A DNA stretch of 9,703 bases, from assembly GCA_021204285.1 (NCBI GenBank), contig JAJPZP010000082.1, positions 1-9,703 of the forward strand, given 5' to 3'. A program made the position numbers and the translations under genes. A model generated the notes under the pieces. That model saw nothing but the letters and a program-made list of their open reading frames with translations. It was not told where the DNA came from and did no database searches. Shown here in pieces: positions 1 through 6,884 of the stretch (its first letter is position 1; each line of letters begins with the position of its first letter). Source of the DNA: Lachnospiraceae bacterium (lineage in GTDB: Bacteria; Bacillota; Clostridia; Lachnospirales; Lachnospiraceae).

Positions 1-17
1 ACCGGAATCGTGAATAG

Positions 18-56
18 ATACAATATTTATACTTGCCCTGCGCGGAAATATTGTGT
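18..56. repeat. AT-rich inverted repeat upstream of yajC (operator-like)
   Basis: The left arm ATACAATATTT (18-28) pairs with the right arm AAATATTGTGT (46-56) over 11 positions, one of them a G-T pair, around a 17-base spacer. The arms flank the candidate -35 box and touch the candidate -10 box of the yajC promoter. No T-run follows, so this is not a simple terminator. A DNA-binding protein operator or a leader hairpin are both possible. The repeat is seen; the role is inferred. Confidence 0.4.
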
Positions 57-61
57 AGAAT
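33..61 (+). promoter_or_regulatory. Candidate sigma-A promoter for yajC and perhaps the leu-ilv run
   Basis: TTGCCC (33-38) is separated by 17 bases from TAGAAT (56-61), which gives a predicted transcript start near 68 and a leader of about 27 bases. Both boxes depart from consensus by two bases or fewer. The surrounding DNA is much more AT-rich than the genes. The first 63 bases are open in frame 1 without a start codon, so a tail of an upstream gene cannot be fully excluded. Confidence 0.4.
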
Positions 62-94
62 AATCTCTAGGTTATTTTTCAGGAGGAAATTTTT

Positions 95-382
95 ATGGTA
101 TTGACATCGACAAGTTCTTCATTCACATTGATACTCTGGATCGTGGTGATGATCGCGTTTATATATTTCCTGGTCATGAGACCGCAGAGAAAGGAGCAGA
201 AACGGGTTTCCGCCATGCTTTCCGCAATGGAGGTCGGCGATGTGGTCGTGACGACCAGCGGATTCTATGGAGTGTTGATCGACATCACGGACGAGGACGT
301 GATCGTGGAGTTCGGCAGCAACCGCAACTGCCGTATCCCGATGAAGAAGTCAGCGATCGCGGAAGTGGAAAAACAGGATTAA
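95..382 (+). CDS. yajC: YajC-family Sec translocase accessory protein
   Basis: This 95-residue protein is a small single-pass inner membrane protein of the YajC family, which associates with SecD-SecF and the SecYEG translocon. A hydrophobic segment spans about residues 10-27. It is followed by the family signature RPQRKEQK (29-36), which starts the cytoplasmic part, and then by the [16 protein letters not shown] region (45-60), the typical beta-rich YajC core. Length is normal for the family. The ATG is preceded by AGGAGG (81-86) with 8-base spacing, so the start is secure. Neighbours are unusual compared with Proteobacteria: secD and secF do not follow, and a leucine gene comes next after 70 bases containing a hairpin. 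It may lead the leu-ilv transcript, but the hairpin could uncouple it. Recognition is by motif and is confident. Confidence 0.93.
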   Translation: MVLTSTSSSFTLILWIVVMIAFIYFLVMRPQRKEQKRVSAMLSAMEVGDVVVTTSGFYGVLIDITDEDVIVEFGSNRNCRIPMKKSAIAEVEKQD

Positions 383-401
383 GAGAAGGCGAAGATGCAA
401 A

Positions 402-427
402 AAGGGCGGGAGACTTCTTCCGCCCTT
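402..427. terminator. GC-rich hairpin between yajC and leuB
   Basis: AAGGGCGG (402-409) pairs perfectly with CCGCCCTT (420-427), and the stem can extend inward by a G-T and an A-T pair. Five A bases (399-403) precede and overlap the left arm. The right arm is followed by CTGCG rather than T residues. On the + strand this is therefore a hairpin without a proper T-run: a weak terminator, a mRNA processing or stability element, or an attenuator. Read on the - strand it is followed by TTTTT, but no - strand gene is present to end. Confidence 0.5.
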
Positions 428-452
428 CTGCGTATGTGGAAGGAGACAGAAT

Positions 453-1535
453 ATGGAATACAGGATCGGGGTGATTCTCGGGGACGGCATCGGTCCGGAG
501 ATTGTGCGCGAGGCGCGTAAAGTACTGGAGGCTGTATGCGCAAAATATGGCCATCGGTTTGTGTATACAGAGCTGCTGCTCGGCGGTGCGTCGATTGACG
601 TGCATGGCGTTCCGCTGACGGAGGAGACGATAGAGGCAGCGAAGAATTGTGACGCAGAGCTGAGGGGTTCGATTGGTGGAGACGCGAAGACCTCTCCCTG
701 GTACCAGCTCCCGCCGGAGCGGAGACCGGAGGCGGGTCTGCTCGGGATTCGCAAGGCGCTGAACCTGTTTGCGAACCTGCGTCCTGCGTATCTCTACGAT
801 GAGCTGCGTGCGGCCTGCCCCCTGCGGGACGACATCAGCGCCGCGGGCTTCGACATGCTGATTATGCGGGAACTGACCGGCGGCCTGTATTTTGGAGAGA
901 GGAAGACGGAGGAGATAGAAGGTGTCCGTACGGCGACCGACACGCTCCGTTACAGTGAGACGGAGATCCGCCGTATTGCGAAGCACGCCTTCGACATCGC
1001 GATGAAGCGCCGGAAGAAGGTCTGCAGCGTTGACAAGGCGAATGTGCTTGATTCCTCCCGCCTGTGGAGACAGGTCGTGGAGGAGGTCGCGAAAGAGTAT
1101 CCGGAGGTCGCGCTTTCCCATATGTATGTCGATAACTGCGCGATGCAGCTTGTCATGAATCCGGCGCAGTTCGATGTGATTCTGACGGAGAATATGTTTG
1201 GCGATATTCTTTCTGACGAGGCCTCGATGGTGACGGGTTCGATCGGCATGCTTTCCAGCGCCAGCCTGAATGAGACGAAATTCGGGCTCTATGAGCCGAG
1301 CCATGGTTCCGCGCCGGATATTGCGGGTCAGGACAAGGCGAACCCGATTGCGACGATTCTCTCGGCGGCGATGCTGCTGCGCTACTCGCTGGATCTGGAT
1401 GAAGAGGCGAATGCGGTTGAGGCCGCAGTGCGTCAGGTATTAAAAGAGGGCTTCCGCACAGTGGACATTATGTCGGAAGGCTGCACGCAGGTTGGCACAC
1501 GCGAAATGGGAGAGCTGATCGCTGCACGGATATAA
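453..1535 (+). CDS. leuB: 3-isopropylmalate dehydrogenase
   Basis: LeuB oxidatively decarboxylates 3-isopropylmalate to 2-oxoisocaproate with NAD, in leucine synthesis in the cytoplasm. The 360-residue length is normal. By alignment from memory with the Thermus enzyme, the substrate arginines are R100, R110 and R139 (within RELTGG), Y146 and K195 (in SVDKANV) are catalytic, and D227, D251 and D255 bind the divalent metal. The segment [12 protein letters not shown] (281-292), followed by ANPIA, is the NAD adenosine-binding loop and favours IPMDH over isocitrate dehydrogenase. An insertion of about five residues, [12 protein letters not shown] (75-86), is familiar from clostridial LeuB. Residues E69 and R71 sit where most homologues have hydrophobic residues. 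The ATG has AAGGAGA at 440-446 with 6-base spacing. ilvD follows after 42 bases, so co-transcription is likely. Confidence 0.95.
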   Translation: MEYRIGVILGDGIGPEIVREARKVLEAVCAKYGHRFVYTELLLGGASIDVHGVPLTEETIEAAKNCDAELRGSIGGDAKTSPWYQLPPERRPEAGLLGIRKALNLFANLRPAYLYDELRAACPLRDDISAAGFDMLIMRELTGGLYFGERKTEEIEGVRTATDTLRYSETEIRRIAKHAFDIAMKRRKKVCSVDKANVLDSSRLWRQVVEEVAKEYPEVALSHMYVDNCAMQLVMNPAQFDVILTENMFGDILSDEASMVTGSIGMLSSASLNETKFGLYEPSHGSAPDIAGQDKANPIATILSAAMLLRYSLDLDEEANAVEAAVRQVLKEGFRTVDIMSEGCTQVGTREMGELIAARI

Positions 1536-1577
1536 TCCATGGTAACGTGAACAGAATGAACACAGGAGGGATAGATT

Positions 1578-3248
1578 TTGAAAAGTGATGCAGTAAAAAA
1601 AGGAATGCAGCAGGCGCCGCACCGGTCTCTGTTTAACGCGCTCGGTTTTACCGAGGAGGAGATGGAGCGGCCGCTGGTCGGAATTGTGAGTTCATACAAT
1701 GAGATCGTGCCGGGCCATATGAATCTGGACAAGATCGCGCAGGCGGTCAAACAGGGCGTCGCGCTGGCAGGCGGTGTGCCGGTTATGTTCCCGGCGATTG
1801 CGGTCTGCGACGGTATCGCGATGGGACATGTCGGCATGAAATATTCGCTCGTGACGCGCGACCTGATCGCGGATTCCACGGAGGCGATGGCGCTTGCGCA
1901 TCAGTTTGACGCGCTCGTCATGATTCCGAACTGTGATAAGAATGTGCCGGGGCTTCTGATGGCGGCGGCGCGCGTCAATGTGCCGACGATCTTCGTCAGC
2001 GGCGGCCCGATGATGGCGGGCCATGTGGGAGGCTGTAAGAGAAGCCTCTCCAGCATGTTCGAGGCGGTCGGCGCCTATACGGCGGGTACGATGAGCGAGG
2101 ACGAGGTGCGCGAATACGAAGAGAAGGTCTGCCCGACCTGCGGCTCCTGTTCGGGTATGTACACGGCGAACAGTATGAACTGTCTGACCGAGGTGCTCGG
2201 CATGGGACTGCGCGGAAACGGGACGATTCCGGCGGTGTATTCGGATCGTATCCGTCTGGCAAAGCACGCCGGTATGCAGGTCATGGAGCTTCTGAAGAAA
2301 AATATTCGTCCGCGGGATATCATGACGAAGGACGCGATTCTGAATGCGCTGACCGTAGACATGGCGCTTGGATGTTCGACGAACAGCATGCTGCACCTGC
2401 CGGCGATCGCGCATGAGGTCGGCTTCGATTTTGATATTTCCTTTGCGAATCCGATCAGTGAGCGGACGCCGAACCTCTGCCATCTCGCACCGGCGGGCCC
2501 GACTTATATGGAGGATCTCAACGAGGCGGGCGGCGTCTATGCGGTCATGAAGGAGCTGGCCGACGTCGGACTTCTGAATACAGAGTGCCTGACGGTCACC
2601 GGAAAGACCGTCGGAGAAAACATCGCGGATGCGGTGAATAAAAATCCAGAGGTTATCCGCCCGATTGACAACCCCTACAGCAAGACGGGCGGTCTTGCGG
2701 TGCTCAAAGGCAACCTTGCCCCGGACGGCAGCGTTGTGAAGCGTTCGGCGGTTGCGGAGGAGATGCTCGTCCACGAGGGACCGGCCCGCGTCTTCGACTG
2801 TGAGGAGGACGCGATCGACGCGATCAAGGGCGGAAAGATCGTCGCAGGCGATGTGGTCGTCATCCGCTACGAGGGTCCGAAGGGTGGCCCCGGCATGCGC
2901 GAGATGCTGAATCCGACCTCGGCGATCGCCGGTATGGGCCTGGGTTCCACGGTGGCGCTGATTACGGACGGGCGTTTCAGCGGCGCGAGCCGCGGCGCTT
3001 CGATCGGCCACGTCTCTCCGGAGGCGGCGGTGTGCGGCCCGATCGCGCTCGTCGAGGAGGGGGATATCATCGAGATCGATATTCCGAACCTTTCGCTGAA
3101 CGTGCGGGTGTCTGACGAGGAACTTGCGGCGCGGCGCGCGAAGTGGCAGCCCAGAGAGCCAAAGGTGACGAGCGGCTATCTGAAGCGTTACGCGGCCATG
3201 GTGACCTCGGGCAACCGGGGCGCGATTCTTGAAATCCCGCAGACATAA
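1578..3248 (+). CDS. ilvD: Dihydroxy-acid dehydratase
   Basis: IlvD dehydrates 2,3-dihydroxy-3-methylbutanoate and -pentanoate to the 2-oxo acids of valine and isoleucine synthesis. It has 556 residues. Visible sites are VPGH (44-47), VCDGIAMGH (76-84), NCDK (118-121), [10 protein letters not shown] (185-194), and [10 protein letters not shown] (464-473) with the probable catalytic S468. D78, D120 and the lysine K121 (carbamylated in homologues) are the expected magnesium ligands. C119 and C191 are the expected cluster cysteines. VPGH, as in the E. coli enzyme, replaces the NTCN-type cysteine of oxygen-stable 2Fe-2S enzymes, so I infer an oxygen-labile 4Fe-4S type. The start is TTG at 1578, with AGGAGGG (1564-1570) and 7-base spacing; the protein then opens MKSDAVKKG as in homologues. 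It lies 42 bases after leuB, with ilvB close downstream. Confidence 0.95.
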   Translation: MKSDAVKKGMQQAPHRSLFNALGFTEEEMERPLVGIVSSYNEIVPGHMNLDKIAQAVKQGVALAGGVPVMFPAIAVCDGIAMGHVGMKYSLVTRDLIADSTEAMALAHQFDALVMIPNCDKNVPGLLMAAARVNVPTIFVSGGPMMAGHVGGCKRSLSSMFEAVGAYTAGTMSEDEVREYEEKVCPTCGSCSGMYTANSMNCLTEVLGMGLRGNGTIPAVYSDRIRLAKHAGMQVMELLKKNIRPRDIMTKDAILNALTVDMALGCSTNSMLHLPAIAHEVGFDFDISFANPISERTPNLCHLAPAGPTYMEDLNEAGGVYAVMKELADVGLLNTECLTVTGKTVGENIADAVNKNPEVIRPIDNPYSKTGGLAVLKGNLAPDGSVVKRSAVAEEMLVHEGPARVFDCEEDAIDAIKGGKIVAGDVVVIRYEGPKGGPGMREMLNPTSAIAGMGLGSTVALITDGRFSGASRGASIGHVSPEAAVCGPIALVEEGDIIEIDIPNLSLNVRVSDEELAARRAKWQPREPKVTSGYLKRYAAMVTSGNRGAILEIPQT

Positions 3249-3276
3249 GAGAAAAGATAAGAGGAGTGAAGCTATT

Positions 3277-4953
3277 ATGATGATGACGGGAGCGGAGATC
3301 GTGATCGCCTGCCTGAAGGAGCAGGGAGTGGATACCGTGTTCGGCTATCCGGGCGGCACGATTCTGAATATTTATGATGCACTTTATAAACATCCGGAGA
3401 TCCGGCATATCCTGACTTCTCATGAGCAGGGCGCGTCCCACGCGGCGGACGGTTATGCGAGGGCGACCGGTAAGGTCGGCGTCTGTTTCGCGACGTCCGG
3501 TCCGGGTGCGACAAACCTGGTGACCGGCATTGCCACGGCCTATATGGATTCTGTGCCGCTGGTGGCGATCACCTGCAATGTGGGAACGGCTCTTCTGGGA
3601 AAGGACAGCTTCCAGGAGGTGGATATCGCCGGTGTCACGATGCCGATTACGAAGCACAACTTTATCGTAAAAGATGTAAAGGAACTTGCAAGGACGATCC
3701 GGCGTGCGTTCCGCATTGCCCAGTCCGGACGCAGGGGACCGGTGCTTGTGGATATCACAAAGGATGTGACGGCCAATGAGGCGGAATACACCGAGGAGGT
3801 ACCGGATATTCTGTTGCGTGATACGGCGCTGATTACGGATGTGGTGCTTCAGGAGGCGGTGGCTTTGATGCGTACTTCCAGAAAGCCGATGATTTTTGTG
3901 GGCGGTGGTGCGACGGCCTCGGAGGCGAGTGAGGCGCTGCTGGAGTTTGCACAGAAGGTCGATGCGCCGGTCTGTGACACACTGATGGGTAAGGGAGCTT
4001 TCCCGGGTACGCATCCACTGTACGCCGGCATGCTTGGTATGCATGGAACGAAGTACGCGAACCGCGGCGTTGTCGAGTGCGACCTGCTGATCACGATCGG
4101 CTCGCGCTTCAGCGACCGTATTTTCGGAAATGCGGCGAAATTTGCGGAGCACGCGAAGGTGCTGCAGATTGATATTGATCCGGCGGAGATTAATAAAAAC
4201 ATTATGACGAATGTCAGTGTCATCGGCGACGCGCGGGAGGTTCTGCGGAGACTGAATCCGCTTCTGGATCAGCAGGAGCATGGAGAATGGAACGCGCACA
4301 TGGAGGAGCTGAAGAGCCGCTTCCCGATGAAGTATGACAAGAGCCGTCTGACAGGCCCCTATATTATCGAGGAGATCTATCGCGTTACGAAGGGAGACGC
4401 GATCATCTGCACGGAAGTCGGGCAACATCAGATGTGGGCGGCGCAGTATTATAAGTACAGCAGGCCGCATCAGCTCATCACTTCGGGCGGACTCGGGACG
4501 ATGGGCTACGGGCTCGGCGCGTCCATGGGCGCGAAGCTCGCGAGGCCGGACAAGACGGTTATCAACGTGGCCGGTGACGGCTGCCTGCGGATGAACATGA
4601 ACGAGCTCGCGACGGCGTCCCGCTACAATATTCCGATTGTGGAAGTCGTCGTCAACAACCATGTGCTTGGCATGGTGCGGCAGTGGCAGACCCTCTTTTA
4701 CGATCACCGCTATGCGGCGACCACACTGGAGGACAAGGTGGATTTCGTGAAGATGGCGGAGGCGCTCGGCTGTCGTGGCGTGCGCGTGACGGAGAAAGAG
4801 GAGTTTGCCCCGGCGCTTGAGGAGGCGATTGCCTGCGGCGGACCGGTGCTGATCGACTGTATCATCGACAGCGACGATAAGGTGTTCCCGATGGTTCCTG
4901 CAGGCGCGCCGATTGAGGAGAGTTTTGACCAGGACGACCTGAACAGAAGGTAG
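3277..4953 (+). CDS. ilvB: Acetolactate synthase, large (catalytic) subunit
   Basis: This thiamine diphosphate enzyme joins pyruvate to pyruvate or 2-oxobutyrate, the first common step of branched-chain amino acid synthesis. Starting at 3277 the protein has 558 residues. The catalytic glutamate is E50 (HEQGASHAADGYAR), followed by TSGPGATN (73-80). The C-terminal cofactor motif runs from G433-D434-G435 to N460-N461, with D434 and N461 the expected magnesium ligands. The motif reads GDGCLRMN rather than the commoner GDGSF form. The frame is open upstream to an ATG at 3229 inside ilvD, but that start adds a basic 16-residue tail and has no good ribosome site. Three ATG codons in a row (3277-3285) follow GAGGAG (3261-3266), and homologues begin near there. 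No ilvN regulatory subunit follows; serA does, after 18 bases. FAD-binding and TPP-binding domains appear complete. Confidence 0.94.
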   Translation: MMMTGAEIVIACLKEQGVDTVFGYPGGTILNIYDALYKHPEIRHILTSHEQGASHAADGYARATGKVGVCFATSGPGATNLVTGIATAYMDSVPLVAITCNVGTALLGKDSFQEVDIAGVTMPITKHNFIVKDVKELARTIRRAFRIAQSGRRGPVLVDITKDVTANEAEYTEEVPDILLRDTALITDVVLQEAVALMRTSRKPMIFVGGGATASEASEALLEFAQKVDAPVCDTLMGKGAFPGTHPLYAGMLGMHGTKYANRGVVECDLLITIGSRFSDRIFGNAAKFAEHAKVLQIDIDPAEINKNIMTNVSVIGDAREVLRRLNPLLDQQEHGEWNAHMEELKSRFPMKYDKSRLTGPYIIEEIYRVTKGDAIICTEVGQHQMWAAQYYKYSRPHQLITSGGLGTMGYGLGASMGAKLARPDKTVINVAGDGCLRMNMNELATASRYNIPIVEVVVNNHVLGMVRQWQTLFYDHRYAATTLEDKVDFVKMAEALGCRGVRVTEKEEFAPALEEAIACGGPVLIDCIIDSDDKVFPMVPAGAPIEESFDQDDLNRR

Positions 4954-4971
4954 ATGGGAGGAATACGTTAT

Positions 4972-6141
4972 ATGTATCAGTACCACTGCCTGAATCCGAT
5001 CGCGGAGGTGGGTCTGGAGAAATTTGACGAGAATTATGTGAGGACAGAGCGGATCGAGGAAGCGGACGCGGTGCTGGTGCGCAGCGCAGCCATGCATGAC
5101 ATGGCGCTGCCGGACAGACTTTGCGCGATTGGCCGTGCGGGAGCCGGTGTCAACAATATTCCTCTCGACAAATGTGCGGAGCGGGGGATTCCGGTATTCA
5201 ACACGCCGGGCGCCAACGCGAACGGCGTGAAGGAGCTGGTGATTGCCGGAATGCTGCTGGCTGCCAGGGATATTGTGGGCGGCATGTACTGGGTGCGCTC
5301 CGAGCGGCAGAATGAGGCGCTTCCGCAGCTCGCGGAGAAAGAGAAAAAGCATTTTGCCGGGACTGAGCTTCAGGGAAAGAAACTCGGCGTCATCGGGCTG
5401 GGAGCGATCGGTATCCTTGTGGCGAATGCGGCGGAGGCGCTCGGCATGGACGTCTACGGCTATGATCCCTTTATCGCGGTGGACGCGGCGTGGAAGCTCT
5501 CGCGCTCCGTCACGCACATCAAGGATGTGAATGAGATTTACCGGAACTGCGACTATATCACGATTCATGTACCGCTGATGGACAGTACCCGGGGGATGAT
5601 CGGCGCGGAGGCGCTTCAGATGATGAAGCCGACGGCGGTCGTGCTGAACCTTGCGCGCGGTCCGCTGGTGGATGAGAAGGCCATGGTGGAGGCGCTGCGG
5701 ACGAACCGCATACGCAAATATGTGGTTGACTTTCCGACGCCGGATGTCGCGTCCCTGAAGAATGCGATTGTCATCCCGCATCTGGGGGCTTCGACGGAGG
5801 AGTCGGAGGACAACTGTGCGGTGATGGCGGTCCGGGAGCTGAGGGATTATCTGGAAAATGGCAATATCCGTAATTCTGTCAATTTCCCGAACTGTGACAT
5901 GGGAGTCTGCCGTGAGGCGATGCGTGTAACGGTTATTCACAGAAATATTCCGAATATGCTGACGAAATTCACAGCGGCTTTCGGGGATCTGGGTATCAAT
6001 ATCGAGCGTATGGCCAATGAGACCCGGGGCGATTACGGTTATATGATGATGGATCTTTCCCATGCGGCTGCGCATGAGGAGATCGCGAAGCTCCGGGGAA
6101 TCGAGGGCGTGCTGCGGGTGCGGGCCCTGCCCGGCAGATAA
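4972..6141 (+). CDS. serA: D-3-phosphoglycerate dehydrogenase, ACT-domain form
   Basis: SerA oxidises 3-phosphoglycerate to 3-phosphohydroxypyruvate with NAD, opening serine synthesis. The protein has 389 residues from the ATG at 4972. The order is an N-terminal substrate half, a Rossmann domain with GLGAIG (142-147) and D165 ending the next strand (NAD preference), catalytic R229 (NLARG) and H270 (IPHLGAST), and a C-terminal ACT domain (about 318-389) that in relatives senses serine. At the distance where E. coli SerA has its catalytic glutamate (R+29) there is D258. GGGAGGA (4957-4963) lies 8 bases before ATG 4972. An earlier in-frame ATG at 4954 directly abuts the ilvB stop and lacks such a site, and homologues begin MYxYHCLNPI, so 4972 is preferred. 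Probably co-transcribed with ilvB. A hydroxypyruvate or other 2-hydroxyacid dehydrogenase is less likely given the ACT domain. Confidence 0.9.
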   Translation: MYQYHCLNPIAEVGLEKFDENYVRTERIEEADAVLVRSAAMHDMALPDRLCAIGRAGAGVNNIPLDKCAERGIPVFNTPGANANGVKELVIAGMLLAARDIVGGMYWVRSERQNEALPQLAEKEKKHFAGTELQGKKLGVIGLGAIGILVANAAEALGMDVYGYDPFIAVDAAWKLSRSVTHIKDVNEIYRNCDYITIHVPLMDSTRGMIGAEALQMMKPTAVVLNLARGPLVDEKAMVEALRTNRIRKYVVDFPTPDVASLKNAIVIPHLGASTEESEDNCAVMAVRELRDYLENGNIRNSVNFPNCDMGVCREAMRVTVIHRNIPNMLTKFTAAFGDLGINIERMANETRGDYGYMMMDLSHAAAHEEIAKLRGIEGVLRVRALPGR

Positions 6142-6157
6142 GCAGGAGTAATATTTC

Positions 6158-6190
6158 ATGGAAAGGCACTTCCGGCGGATTTTTTCATAA
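6158..6190 (+). other. Candidate 10-codon micro-ORF between serA and sigK
   Basis: An ATG at 6158 follows AGGAG (6144-6148) with 9-base spacing and opens MERHFRRIFS before TAA at 6188-6190. Its codons cover the whole 5' side of the hairpin described at 6162-6220. Translation would therefore hold the hairpin open on any read-through transcript from serA. The ribosome site and reading frame are seen; translation is unproven, and a chance short frame is quite possible. Confidence 0.3.
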
Positions 6191-6224
6191 AATGTAATAA
6201 ATCCGCACTGAGGTGTCTTTTTTT
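6162..6224 (+). terminator. Two-tier hairpin with T-run, overlapping sigK start and ribosome site
   Basis: The lower stem pairs AAAGGCAC (6162-6169) with GTGTCTTT (6213-6220), including one G-T pair. An internal loop follows, and the upper stem pairs GCGGATTT (6175-6182) perfectly with AAATCCGC (6199-6206) around a 16-base loop. Seven T bases (6218-6224) overlap and follow the lower stem. It has the form of a rho-independent terminator for the leu-ilv-serA run. Its 3' side also contains part of the sigK Shine-Dalgarno TGAGGTG (6209-6215), so read-through RNA would hide it. The internal loop is a weakness for a pure terminator. Confidence 0.6.
6186..6193 (+). promoter_or_regulatory. Sporulation-type (sigma-E/K) -10 box for sigK
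   Basis: CATAAAAT matches the CATA-type -10 box shared by sigma-E and sigma-K promoters (CATAnnnT). It lies in the loop of the hairpin, 29 bases before the sigK start codon, so transcription would begin near 6200. Such a transcript lacks the 5' arms of both stems, leaving the sigK ribosome site free. Upstream, CACT at 6167-6170 is near the short sigma-K -35 (AC) at 15-base spacing; no convincing sigma-E -35 is seen. In B. subtilis sigK is read by sigma-E then sigma-K. Confidence 0.4.
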
Positions 6225-6843
6225 GAGAATTTTTCCGAAACCGCTTACGGCAGAGGAAGAAGTATATTATCTGGGGAGACTGCGGGAAGGCGATGAAAAG
6301 GCACGTCAGGTTCTGATCGAATACAATCTGCGGCTCGTTGCGCATGTCGTGAAGAAATATCATTCCTCCGAGGAAGATATGGAAGAGCTGATCTCAATCG
6401 GGACAATTGGACTGATCAAAGCGGTCGATACCTTTGACCCGGAGCGGGCCGGAAAGCTGGCCACCTACGCCGCGCGCTGTGTGGAGAATGAGGTACTGAT
6501 GTACCTCCGCACCCGGAAAAAACATCTGCGCGAGGCCTCATACTACGAGCCGATCGGTATGGACAAAGAGGGGAACGAAATCCGCCTCCTGGAGGTACTC
6601 GAGAGCGGAGAACCGACAGCTCTCGAACAGATCGGTCTTAAGGACGACACGGCAAAGGTCTACCGTTTACTGGAAAATGTGCTCTCCGAGAGGGAACGGC
6701 AGGTGCTGATCATGCGCTACGGCCTGTACCGCGGGAAAGAGTACACACAACGGGAGATCGCGGAGCGTATGGGCATCTCGCGTTCCTACATCAGCCGCAT
6801 CGAGAAAAATGCGCTGCAGCACCTGCGCGAATACTTCTCCTGA
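6223..6843 (+). CDS. sigK: RNA polymerase sporulation sigma factor sigma-K
   Basis: A 206-residue group 3 sigma-70 factor, best matched to sigma-K, which drives late mother-cell gene expression (spore coat, mother cell lysis). Region 2 is clear: NLRLVAHVVKKY (35-46), DMEELISIGTIGLIKA (52-67), KLATYAARCVENEVLMYLR (78-96). The PIGMDKEGNEI stretch (110-120) is typical of sigma-K rather than sigma-E. Region 4 holds the helix-turn-helix YTQREIAERMGISRSYISRIEK (174-195). It starts at TTG 6223, with TGAGGTG (6209-6215) and 7-base spacing. The protein begins MRIFPKPL directly at the core, with no membrane pro-sequence, as in C. difficile and unlike B. subtilis. The frame is open upstream to the serA stop but has no start codon there. 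The gene is uninterrupted, so no skin-like element is inserted. The mother-cell role is inferred from family. Confidence 0.88.
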   Translation: MRIFPKPLTAEEEVYYLGRLREGDEKARQVLIEYNLRLVAHVVKKYHSSEEDMEELISIGTIGLIKAVDTFDPERAGKLATYAARCVENEVLMYLRTRKKHLREASYYEPIGMDKEGNEIRLLEVLESGEPTALEQIGLKDDTAKVYRLLENVLSERERQVLIMRYGLYRGKEYTQREIAERMGISRSYISRIEKNALQHLREYFS

Positions 6844-6884
6844 CGACCGCACGGGGTGACGGCCGTAAGTCCCGAAAAAATTGC

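Noticed and set aside
74..88. CodY-like ATTTTTCAG stretch before yajC
   Set aside because: About six mismatches to the 15-base consensus, and it overlaps the ribosome binding site.
285..1304. A 339-codon open frame on the - strand opposite leuB
   Set aside because: Shadow frame: it overlaps yajC and leuB on the other strand and has no recognisable domain.
1536..1577. Possible promoter or attenuator between leuB and ilvD
   Set aside because: The 42-base gap shows only a ribosome binding site; no -35/-10 pair or hairpin was found.
1692..3011. A 439-codon open frame on the - strand opposite ilvD
   Set aside because: Arg/His-rich shadow of a well-supported + strand gene, with no recognisable domain.
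3229..3276. Upstream ATG giving ilvB 16 extra basic residues
   Set aside because: It lies inside ilvD without a good ribosome site, while GAGGAG sits correctly before the triple ATG at 3277.
6228..6242. CodY-like box just inside sigK (AATTTTTCCGAAA region)
   Set aside because: The core TTTTC-GAAA is suggestive beside a branched-chain operon, but about five of 15 positions mismatch the consensus and the bases are also sigK codons; such matches arise by chance.
3067..6363. A 1098-codon open frame on the - strand opposite ilvB and serA
   Set aside because: It mirrors two intact, recognisable + strand genes; its composition is rich in Arg and His with no domain I recognise. This is what antisense of GC-biased codons yields, and no ribosome site or promoter supports it.
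6844..6884. Possible terminator after sigK around ACGGCCGT
   Set aside because: Only a short palindrome with no stable stem and no T-run downstream on the + strand.
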